Positions 1-10,500 of a stretch of 64,000 nt of DNA are shown one piece after another. How positions within the stretch are numbered: position 1 is the stretch's first letter; each line of letters opens with the position of its first letter. Both the position numbers and the translations under genes were made by a program. The notes beneath the pieces are model-generated. The model did no database searches, was not told the DNA's origin, and was given only the letters and a program-made list of their open reading frames with translations. Source of the DNA: Lingula anatina (taxonomy: Eukaryota > Brachiopoda > Lingulata > Lingulida > Lingulidae); assembly GCF_001039355.2 (NCBI RefSeq), contig NW_019773515.1, forward strand, positions 444,371 through 508,370, given 5' to 3'.

Positions 1-540
1 TGCTCGTCAAGGTGTTGCGAATATCACTAATGATTTAAAAGAGTCACGCGCCAAAACCAATGTCAGACGTATTTATCCTGTGCACATAGAAGACCACGAA
101 AGGGGGACATGAATAAGTAAGGTTTTTGTACCCGGTACAGAACAGTTGATATTAAAATGGACCTCTGAGCTACATTTGTGAAAGGTAACAACGCTCGCTC
201 TTTTTAGTTCCTGTGTTTCCCATTTTTACAAGGCAACCGTTTGATAGCAGTTTGCTTCATGTAGTAGTGGCTGCATGAAAACAGACCTTAGAACCAAGAT
301 CAAAGCTGCTCGCCTCTTCAAAGCACACTCAGTTTTCGGTGAAAAGTGGTCGTGCGAAGGCCTTTCAGTTTCAATGCAGTTGCCGCATGCTTTCAAGAAA
401 AATCACTTGGGGGGGGGGGGGAGTCAATTGAATACCTTTAACTTATTGATTTTCACACATATATCTTGCATTCACTTTTGCACAGGTGTGACAGGAATAG
501 TAACCCGCTAGGAACCGTAGTACCATTCGATGTACTTTAT
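1..540 (+). repeat. Duplicated 0.55-kb segment, copy 1
   Basis: Direct repeat of 4947-5502, starting with tgctcgtcaaggtgttgcga in both. The copies differ by scattered substitutions, a short deletion around 200 and a G-tract length difference near 410 versus 5370. The segment carries the left end of an inverted-repeat element beginning ggtgtgacaggaatagta (485 here, 5443 in copy 2). Because the window starts inside the repeat its left boundary is unknown. It suggests a tandem array extending to the left of the window. Confidence 0.85.
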
Positions 541-1789
541 ATAGNTTTGAAGGGGTGAGAACACACATTAATCCTTTCTCTGAAAGTATTTGTAAAGGGT
601 ACTCAATCGGACTTTAATTCTTATTATAATTCTATATTTTAATATTTTAATCTGTAATACCCCTGTACTTGCATAAGTTTTAACTGCCAATTTTCTTATG
701 TGCTACGACAGTGACAAATACAAGTTGAATGATATATAAAAGAGATGTGCAACAGTACATGTACAGGTGCAAATGTTACGTTTCTCCCTGTAGTGAAGGT
801 GTGCTCAAATTTGGGCATGATAATTAGTTTTTTTTTCTCTCAATGTCGTCTGTAACTGCACTATGGCATGTCATGAGCATTTGCGAGACATTTAATATGA
901 AAGATGACATCAACAGTGTACTATACAGGTTGAATTTATTGGTAAGAATTATTGGTAACTTGGAAAGAATGATGAAGGTTTTTTAATTTATTTATTTTCA
1001 AAGCCGGCTCCCATATACTATATAAGGAGAAAGTTGATAAACAACTTGGTCCTTAATTTCAAGCCTATAAGTGGATATTTAGATGTGCTAACTGCTATCA
1101 GATGCTTGGAATCTTTATAATCATCCAAGTGTATGCTAAATACTAGTTATAACGACTCATTGTCCACTGTGTGCCACACACAAGAGTAATTACATCGAGG
1201 TATGGTAGGGATATTATTTGCTCTAGGTAGTTTTAACTGAATTATCGGTGAATAATGAATTAGGGGTTGATTATGATTAGTACCTTTATGGGTTCATTAA
1301 CTCATTAGAGGGCCTGACAGTTTAGTAAACTAGCTGATAAGAATTATCTTAAAAGGCCAAGCCTAAAGCTGAAATGCACTAGGTTGAAAAAGTAGCTAAA
1401 GGTAGATTTTGGAGATGCATAGCTGTAGGTAATTAAACCATGTGAACTGTAATTTCAGACCAGTATCAGAAGAAATAACCAGTATCAGAAGAAAAAACGT
1501 AGCCTACCACGCGGAAAGAATCTCAGTACGATTATTTTTGGAACTTCAGAGTATTGTAGTTAGGAAAAAAAGAAACGTTCCTATTTTTCTTCCCCGATGC
1601 CTTTTTTCAGCTTCCTAAACAAGGCAGCATCACAGAAAACTGAACAGACACCTGACACGACAGCTGATTTCACAACTAAACAACATATAACACTGTGTTT
1701 AGTCGGTGCCATCTAAATAAGTACATTATGATTGCAACAAGAGCATTCATTACCAATTTAATGGCTGCATCAGTAAGTTTTGCAGTAGT

Positions 1790-1843
<54 letters not shown>

Positions 1844-2360
1844 ATCACCAATGCAAATTTGACAGATCTTATCAAAGCATAAGTATCACAGCTTCATGTA
1901 CAATGTAGGTAGGAAAATTCCGATCGCTGGGCAGTTATACTTTTCCCGTTACTATTTCACCAACGAAAAAAAGTAAAGATAAAGTAAAGGTAAAGAAGAC
2001 AAGCATGAGAACCCTTCATTTATTACATAACAGAAAAACGCTATTGAAAAGACCGATACAGATTTCCAGGTGCTGATGAAAGCTTGAGTTCAAGCAATTG
2101 TAAGACGGAGGCAATGCTGTATCCAAGCGACCATCAGAGAGGGACAGCAAGCAATCTAGATTATAATAAGTTCGGGTTGCTCGTGAGCAATCAAAACAAC
2201 GTATTTGAGACAATGGGCAATTAATTGTTCCATCGTAGTTGTCTTTAAAAGAAAATGTTATGATTCCAGTCTTTTCGTTTTATTCCTTCATGGAGCTTTA
2301 ACTGAATAGTAAACTGCTAGCCCACCGAAACGGGGAGCCTCATAAGAAACGCAAGGGAAT
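1..2360. other. Intergenic region with start of a duplicated segment
   Basis: No gene is recognised here. Bases 1 to about 540 are near-identical to 4947-5502, so the window opens inside a duplicated segment. A (TA)n tract lies at about 1793-1838 and a single undetermined base at 545. On the minus strand this stretch is where exon 2 of the duplicated granulin 5' end should lie, but I find no granulin cysteine pattern. Short open frames here have no recognisable motif. Confidence 0.6.
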
Positions 2361-2392
2361 TGACAAATGTGGTATAATTCTCACCATTTGTC

Positions 2393-2704
2393 AAAAAATC
2401 GGGGTCATGTCGATACTCCCCCGCACCGTTATTCCCCCTCACCAATACTCCCCCTAAGTAAATTTTTGTGTTGTGAGCATCGATACGACCCCACACTGAT
2501 AGATCCCCGTATCAATACATCCCCTGTAAAATTGCCAATGTACATGTAGGCGCACCGTTACTCCCCCACACCGATACTCCCCCACATCATTGCTTCCCCG
2601 CATCGATACTGCAGGGGAGTTTCGGTGCGGGAGAGTATCGGTGCGGGGATATACTAGTGCGGGGGAGTATCGGTGCGGGGACGTATACATAGGGATGTTA
2701 CCCT
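2393..2704. repeat. Fold-back insertion built from a C-rich satellite-like motif
   Basis: The left part carries repeats of atactcccccgcaccg and degenerate forms; the right part (about 2619-2690) carries the complement cggtgcgggggagtat. The whole is therefore an inverted repeat of short tandem units. It splits sequence that is continuous at 21069-21110 in the related granulin locus (ccatttgtc followed directly by aaaatacgtac), which marks it as an insertion of about 310 bp. It sits immediately next to the 5' splice site of the duplicated granulin exon. Confidence 0.75.
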
Positions 2705-2714
2705 AAATACGTAC

Positions 2715-2912
2715 ATTTTCTCCTTGGCAACAAACAGCAAAGCCTGTCACCAGATGGCAACAGGTGGCTCCCAAAGGACAGCCCGCATCGGTTTCTGGTG
2801 GACACGGCTGATTGCGTCCTTCATGTAAGCTGGTCTTGTGGGACTTAAAGAACAAAGTGCTAGCTGCTGCCAGTGGCAACACTGCTATGAATAATAAATA
2901 CAGCTGCTTCAT
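2715..2912 (-). pseudogene. Duplicated first coding exon of progranulin (orphan fragment)
   Basis: Encodes 66 residues almost identical to the first coding exon of the full granulin gene at 21112-21309. It has the same signal peptide ([18 protein letters not shown]), the same CPPET[16 protein letters not shown] pattern and the same length (198 bp). The acceptor directly before ATG and the GTACGT donor are both intact. In the full gene exon 2 follows after only about 140 bp. Here the intron is interrupted by a fold-back insertion and no second granulin exon exists before the window edge. It is therefore probably a truncated 5' copy. Alternatively it could be the first exon of a second granulin gene continuing to the left, or a secreted microprotein made by read-through. 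The open frame is undamaged, so decay is not proven. Confidence 0.7.
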
Positions 2913-3668
2913 CTGAAAAAATAAATATTGCAGAAAAATATCAGGTAGGCCCTATCAACAAAGTGGCACATGATAACGGGTACTTTAATTTTTACATCTT
3001 CTTCGGCGATCTTTTATGGGAGACCGGGGCTAGTTGGACCCCGGGGTAAGTTGGCCCCCCATCAATTTATGACAAAGTAACTATGAGGTAAAAGAATTGA
3101 AATACTTTGAACTTATGTTAATGTCTTTTGTGCGGTTTATCTTCGTCAAACTAAGTTTTGAATTGTAAACCATTTGAAAGTCTAAACCCTTAATAAAACC
3201 ATGTACATGACAATTATACCTGTGAAACTGTCACCATTTTATCCTTCCCATTAGTGCAGGAAGTTTAGCCTTTTTGCCGCCTGAATAGCCACCAGTCAAA
3301 TACCATAGTTATTACACAACTGGGAAGTGAGAGCACTCCTTCTTATCTCCCAATCTAAACAGTTTACCCTTATACTATCACAATATAGCGATGACTACTG
3401 ATATTGACTGAAAATATTAACATTTCATTTATAAATTTATAATTTGACAAGATAACATTTGATGTTTTTGGCAACTTCCAGTACAGGGTGTGAAGGGTGT
3501 GAAGTCTTATCAATATTATCTGAAAGCCTGATTAAATGTTTTGTACAGCGAGAAATGTTTGTACTTAGTCTAAAATTTTTATATATTTCATACAAATACA
3601 TGAAGATTTTCATCTGATGAACTGATGTTCAGTTGTCACCAGTGTCTAAAATCTTTTATATTTTATTT

Positions 3669-3699
<31 letters not shown>

Positions 3700-4418
3700 T
3701 TATTATTAAACATTTTTAAGAAAGGTTGTACAACCACTTTCATTGGAGTTTCAACAGTCTTCAGCTTGATATATTTTTGGGTTTAAATGTTCATGATTCT
3801 TGATAGAAATTTTGATAGCTTTCAGAAAACAATTTTAATATGTACTATGAGGATGTCTCACACTTATTGAAAATTTGTATTGGTAACCTTTAAAAAAGAA
3901 GTGTTTCACAAGATTATTTTATTTATAGAATACTTATTTTTATATTTACCTCAGTTAATTTAAGTATAAATCATATAATCAGATATCTCCAATAGATTGG
4001 CTTTTTGCTTTTTAAATATAATTAACGCACAAACAAGTCACAACAGTTCTTTTTCACTTTCCCTTTTTTTGCGACACACGCAGTAAGCACTGATAATCTA
4101 CCTCTGTTGTGTAATAATAATATAATAATTTATAATAAATCACGGATAGGGAAGTCGGTGGAACTGAGAGTACTTCTGAGGCCTACAACAGCAAAAACAT
4201 GTCGTTGCAGCAGCAAGCTTCAACATGATTTAAGTCACAACGATATGTTGATAATTATGTTTAGTCGGTTTAAATGTAACGGTAATATGACTGGGTCGAG
4301 ACCCTCAAAAACGATGTTGACTTCAAGTTCGAGTTTAAATTCCATTGTTTTGTTCACATTTAAATGTAAGAAATATCTACGCTAAATTTGCCAACATCAG
4401 CGTAATTATTTAACATAC
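2913..4418 (-). repeat. Duplicated granulin intron/5' region
   Basis: Homologous to 21310-24279 in the full granulin locus: the same order of matching blocks, for example around 3225-3400 versus 21775-21970 and 3401-4400 versus 23320-24260. The full locus carries about 1.35 kb extra (21985-23320). This copy has its own (ATTT)n tract at 3661-3705. It contains the intron between the 5'UTR exon and the first coding exon. Confidence 0.8.
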
Positions 4419-4570
4419 CGTGTGTTCCGAGTTGTGCCTCTTTTACTGTTGCATATTCCACCAGTCTTGTGTTCGGCAGATAAAGTGTCCGCTCGTCAAA
4501 GCAACCCGGATTAAATAGCGGCTTTCGGCTTGTGATAAAATCATGTGAAGATTTGTGCATTATATTAAGT
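4419..4570 (-). other. Duplicated granulin 5'UTR exon and promoter edge
   Basis: Reads on the minus strand as a non-coding exon ending in a GTATGT donor (4413-4418), aligned with 24280-24430 upstream of the full granulin gene. Homology stops near 4575, just before a 54-bp minisatellite, so the duplication breakpoint falls in the promoter. The outer end of the exon is not visible from sequence alone. Confidence 0.55.
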
Positions 4571-4584
4571 GGCCGTTTGGCACG

Positions 4585-4792
4585 CACTGTTGCACCAATG
4601 TTGTCACTGCTGCTGATGGCCTCACTGTTGCACCAACTGTCAGCGTTACCGATGCTGTCACTACTGCCGATGGCCTCACTGTTGCACCAACTGTCAGCGT
4701 TACCGATGCTGTCACTACTGCCGATGGCCTCACTGTTGCACCAACTGTCAGCGTTACTGATGCAGTTACTACCGCCGATGGCCTCACTTTTA
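4585..4792. repeat. 54-bp minisatellite
   Basis: About 3.7 tandem copies of a 54-bp unit (for example the block starting gatggcctcactgttgcacc). Because 54 is divisible by 3 and the unit lacks stops in several frames, it gives long open frames on both strands with periodic 18-residue translations such as TVAPTVSVTDAVTTADGL. There is no start, splice or codon evidence that it is translated. Confidence 0.85.
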
Positions 4793-4946
4793 ATCAGAAA
4801 TCGAAGGTGGGCGCAGGACCCCTTGCTCCCCCCCCTTAAATCCACCACTGCGAAGCTATATTGGAGGCCTCAGTATGTTGTCTTTAAATTCATTTTCAAA
4901 ATTGTAGGCATCTTACGAGTGGGGGTTTAAGGTGAGATATGCCAAC

Positions 4947-5502
4947 TGCTCGTCAAGGTGTTGCGAATATGACTAATGATTTAAAAGAGTCACGCGCCAA
5001 AACCAATGTCAGACGTATTTATCCTGTGCACATAGAAGACCAGGAAAGGGGGACATGAATAAGTAAGGTTTTTGTACCCGGTACAGAACAGTTGATGTTA
5101 AAATGGACCTCTGAGCTACATTTGTGAAAGGTAACGATTTCTCGTAACAACGCTCGCTCTTTTTAGTTCCTGTGTTTCCCATTTTTACAAGGCAACCGTT
5201 TGATAGCAGTTTGCTTCATGTAGTAGTGGCTGCATGAAAACAGACCTTAGAACCAAGATCAAAGCTTCTCGCCTCTTCAAAGCACACTCAATTTTCGGTG
5301 AAAAGTGGTCGTGCGGAGGCCTTTCAGTTTCAATGCAGTTGCCGCATGCTTTCAAGAAAAATCACTTGGGGGGGGGGGGGGTCAATTGAATACCTTTAAC
5401 TTATTGATTTTCACACATATATCTTGCATTTATTTTTGCACAGGTGTGACAGGAATAGTAACCCGCTAGGAACCGTAGTACCATTCGATGTACTTTATAC
5501 AG
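4947..5502 (+). repeat. Duplicated 0.55-kb segment, copy 2
   Basis: Direct repeat of the first 540 bases of the window. It ends within the inverted-repeat element that starts at 5443; this copy of the element is complete, whereas the one at 485 is cut off. Confidence 0.85.
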
Positions 5503-5608
5503 GCGACATTCGTCCAATACACTAGCCCCTCCCCCCCCCATACCCCGACTAGCCCCTACCTGTGCTAATCATTTGATGGTAACCCCGGAATTCCATTCCT
5601 GTCACACC
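5443..5608. mobile_element. MITE with GGTGTGACAGGAAT termini, copy b
   Basis: Left end ggtgtgacaggaatagtaac, right end the complement (attccattcctgtcacacc), 166 bp in all, no coding capacity. The same termini flank elements at 43277-43459 and 46361-46550, and a truncated left end lies at 485. Confidence 0.75.
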
Positions 5609-7293
5609 GGTTTAACACCACAGAGGATAAACAGAATTTGTTTTGATTTACAAGGTTTTTTAAAACGTCCGTATTTTCACCAGTTTTACCGTCTATTTTT
5701 AAATTCTAAAATATTTAAAAATAAGAGAAAATATCGAAAATGCTCAATTTCTTAGTTGCGAAATGTAATTATAATAGAAAGACCAAACATCATGCAAACA
5801 GGGACATATCATGACTCCTCAATCCATTTGTGTTGGAATGTGGTTTATTTGCCAAGAAGGCACGCACTGACTCTTCACATGTTACAAGCGAGATCTCTTT
5901 ATAAGAAAAGTTACCATCACCTCTGAACTTAGAATTAGCTTAACAAGCAAAAGTGACGCCAAACAAAGCATATGGTTCACTTATCACACTTCTATGAAAT
6001 ACGTGTCATCTACTTTTTTTCTGAGATATGGTATTGATGTTTAAGCATTTACCCCGACATATTGGCAATAAAGATATATGGCATATACCCCGGTATTTAC
6101 ATACTGCTTGCAGTTTAATTTTCAGTCTCTCATACTCTCGGTTTCTCAGGCACTGCAGTCTATACAGAAATTATTTGCACAACTTTCGACATCGGTTTTT
6201 CAGATTTCACATAAATAATATGTATGCAAAAAGATGATAATTAACTCATCTTTGAACAATTTCATTATCACCTACAATGTGTTATACATTGGCATTGTTA
6301 TGTGGCAAGTCACCACCACCATCCCTGAAAGTTGGTAAGTTGTGTGTAGCCTAAATTTAACTTCCACTTGGTAACGAGTTTTTGTTCATAAAGCAGCGAG
6401 CATTCATGAATGAGGGGGGTTACTACTGGGTATATAAGATGTGTTGGAGTGGAACAGAAATGTACCGTACAAATCAGAATCAGAAAAAAAAAGAACTGAA
6501 CCGTAGAAATCAGAATAAAAAAAAAATCAATGTTTGATCCAGTAAGTGCAAATTATTAAAGATATTTCCCTTTGTCTTATATCTTCTGTCTGCAAAAAGT
6601 CTACTAGAAGCAATAAACAGAGATTTTCTAACACAGCTTTGGGTTGTTTGCAATTTACATATCCCTCTTACGACATCTTTTATATCCAATGGGCTACATA
6701 ATATAATAAAACTGTTTTGTGATGCAAAACATGATTAATACATCCATAAAGCTTTTAAAGTTTTACTGCCAATGACCCTGTAAAAATTCAAAATTCTCAG
6801 CATATAAGCACGCTTACTAAAAAAGATGTTATCATTTGGCTATAAATATGAAATATTACATTTTTTTTCATGTCACTTAAATGAAGTCTTTTCAGTAGTA
6901 TGCAAGGTCCAATGTTTAAGTATTATAATACAATGTTCAAACCAAACATAAACACTCATTCATTTACTATCACAAAGCAACTGCATAGCTCTGTTTTTGC
7001 ACTTGTTCTTCTTTTGTGTTTGTAGAAGCAAGTTGACTAATAATCACAGCTCTTTATCCTGGTTAACCATGTTTGTAAACAAAATAGTTGAAGCTATAAT
7101 GTCTTCTATCCACAATCTGTGTCAATATTTGGTGTATGAGCTGTCTGCAACACACCTGTTTTTTCTTATCATGGAATTAAAATAAACAATTATAAATATA
7201 CAGATTCCTCTGCAACCAGATATGGTATGTGTGACCAGAGTTAGCTGTTGTTTCTACAGAATTCTACAGGTGAAACACAGTTTTAATGCTTAA

Positions 7294-7328
<35 letters not shown>

Positions 7329-7501
7329 ATGGGAAAATTTACTGAACATTCAGTACAATACTAAAAGCAACCATTATGAAACACTAGTAGTTGCATATGA
7401 ACACTATAATGCAGAATGGCTCTGTCTTTACATTTGTCAATAATACATATTATTGGATTCACTGAGAGCCTGGCAATAGAAATATAATTTCATTAGAGAC
7501 A

Positions 7502-10500
7502 TCAAAGTAACATGTGTCCTCCCTTTGCTGCTCTTTGGGTCAGCTTCTGCATGAACTCTGCCTGACCTTGACCTGATTTCTTACATGACCCCTTTGAGAC
7601 ATCACATTCGTAGCCCTCGGGACAGCAGTGTTGGCCATCACTGCAGCAAGTGGCCTGACAACAAAGACAATGGGTTTCAAATTAGAAAATTAATAACCAT
7701 TATGCGTCTACACGTATTAATTTTTTTACTTTTATAGGTGATTTCAAAGTAGTTAAAATGGTATTCTTTAATAACAATCACTAGTGCCCTGGATTTGGTC
7801 TTAAAGTGCAATTTAATATCACAAATGATCTTACACGATCTTAACCATTACAGTAGTAGTCTAAAAATGGACTGAATCTGCTTTAAAGATCAAAAATGAT
7901 CTAACACCTACATAAGTGGTCAAGCAGTTTCCTCCCCCCACAATGGGGGATACCTCCCCTCACAATAAAAGACTACTTTTCTCACAATAGGAGAATGTGT
8001 AAGGGGAGACAACTTAATTGTCTTTCAATCCAGAAATGGTCTTACTCATAATTTAAGATCATGTAAGACTATTTATGATCTTAAATTGCACTTTAAGACC
8101 AAATCAAGCCCACTAGTGAATACTGTAACAGGGGTTTAAGTTTTAATCTTACTAGGTGCATTAACATGAAGGGAACTTAATTTTCGATAAAGAAGTAACT
8201 TACGGATGATTCTGCTTACTTTCTGATTACAAGTGCCAGACACATATCACAATACACATCGATGTCTACACCCTAGCTCACTTACATAAGGCAACGGACA
8301 GCATCCATATCCGTGTGTCATTTTACAACATGTATTTCTGTCTGGGCAGGACTTGGTACCACCTGGGCATACCACACTCTCCACACTGCCTGCATTGTCC
8401 CTCTCCACTGTTAGTGATTTTGCTTCTGTTTTTAAAAACCATGGAATGTTGGTCTTGTCTTGCTGGCAGGTGCCCTGGCTGACATCACAGGTGGACCCCT
8501 CTTGACAGCAGTGAAGACCATCAGAACAGCACACAGCCTGGAAACACAGAAGACAACCATAGTTTTGAATGTATTTGAAGAAGATCAAATTCTTCAAACT
8601 GATGCCAAGTCCATGGACTTGGTGTGATGAAACTGAGGGTCAGAGTAACAGAGAGTCCACCCTCCTTTTAATTGTGCAGGTTAGCCTGGCGTAAGTGGGT
8701 CAAAATCTAGGGCGAGGCTTACCTGGGCAAACTAATGGGAACTGGACTCCCTATCCTGTTTACATTGGCACTTTTCGAGTGCACCCCCCCCCCTCCAAAA
8801 AGAAAAAAAAATTCCTCCATTTCCTTTTTATCTTTTGCACAAATCCTAAACACAGGGTTATGTAGAGTTATGTGTATGAATAATCTAAGTTCAAGTTCAC
8901 TAACAATTTGATTAGTATTAAATTTTGGTGGTTAAATCCTAACCTACACTAACAGCAATCAGGATGTTATAGTACTGATAAAAGATTCTAATATCAGGGG
9001 AAACCAAAGTCTGCCTAGCAGAGCAAAAGCAAAGCAAGAGCAAAGCAAGAGCAAAAAAAGAGGGGAAAAAAGTACTTGAAGTTATGTGGACTCTTAAGAT
9101 CTCATCCATCTTGGTCGATAACTTACTGCAAGGTGTGGACAGCACCCATACAGACCGCTGGCCATCTTACAACACGTGTTTCCAGAAGGACACTCCGCCT
9201 CACCGCCGGGACAAATGACCTCTGTCAAAAGTTCAGTCTGCTCAGGTGGCTCTGTCTTCTCAACAAGGGTTCTTGAGAGGGCAGGCATCTTCCTGAGCAT
9301 GGGCAAACTGGCTCCAGATTTCCGCTGACATTTTTGTTTCTGCACATTGCAAGCACTTCCTGGGGGGCAGCAGTGCTTGTGGTCCGAGCAGCATACAGCC
9401 TGATGGAAAAGTTGCTTGGTATAAAACAAGGATGAAGCAAGAAAGCAAGCAAGCAAGCAGGAAGGATTTCAGTGATAATAGCAAGCATTCACAGCAAAAG
9501 CATATCAAGACTGGGAAGGCACTCAGAAAAAGCAGACCACCACCAAGGAAGCTCAACTGATCAGTTCTAAATTAGCAGGCAATTTCTGACCTATCCTGAA
9601 AATTTCATCAAAATCAGTACAAAACTTTTCAACTAAAGCATTAGCCTCCTTGACAGAAGTAACAAAGATAAAGCAACCAGGCATGAAGAATATGTGATAA
9701 AAATAAGTAGCAAGTTTAAAGCATATAATTAGGAAGTCAGCAATTCCTTTTGCCTTCAAAAAATCTAAGTAGAACTTCATAAAAGAAAAAGTTAGACCTA
9801 CGCGTGGCAGTGGACAGCACCCATAGCTTCCAGACGCCAGCTTACAACAAGTGGCTCCACCTGGGCATTCTGACTTGCCACCTGGACAAATGTTATTTTT
9901 TCGACGTACTGGCTGTGTGGCGGGCATTTTCTTCAGCCAGGGGAACTGGATGTCCTTGGCCCCACATTGTTCAGTTTTGGTATTACACTCAGTCCCTAAA
10001 GTAAAAAAAAATTACAAATTGTTCATACAAAAAATAGAATTATTATTAAATTAAAAATAGAAAGAGTTATAGTTCTTATAATCGTTACTACAGATATGCT
10101 GAACAGCTTAGTAAAATAATTTCATATTTTGCAGGGTTTTTTCTTAAAGGTAAGCTTTGGTTGAACATATTCATAATTTTAGTGATTTTCTGATTGGTTT
10201 TCATAAACTATCATGCTTAATGAAAAATATGACATGGAAAATGATAAAATAAGTCTTGCAAAATAAGTCTTGTTAAATTCTATTCTGCTTTCAGAAAATA
10301 AGATATCAATAAATATTCTTAGATTTCCTATTGAGCTAATAAAATAATTATCAAGACAATACGAAATTGGTCTCAGTGGCTTAGTTTCAACACTGAAAAC
10401 ACATGGTTGTTGCATCTTTTTGTTATTTGTGGTAGGCAACTCCGTCAACTGTACATGTAATTGCTTCAGCAGTCTTAACCAAGGCCTTTACACATCTATA

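Larger units (their letters stand above)
4570..7501. other. Intergenic region, no gene recognised
   Basis: Lies between the granulin 3' end (minus strand) and the duplicated granulin promoter. It holds the minisatellite, copy 2 of the 0.55-kb repeat, one short inverted-repeat element (5443-5608) and an (AAAT)n tract at about 7288-7330. Part of 7150-7500 is probably granulin 3'UTR, but I do not see a convincing polyadenylation signal on the minus strand. Confidence 0.5.

Noticed and set aside
4532-4930. Repetitive protein encoded at the minisatellite
   Set aside because: The frames are open on both strands only because the 54-bp unit is a stop-free multiple of three; there is no other coding evidence.
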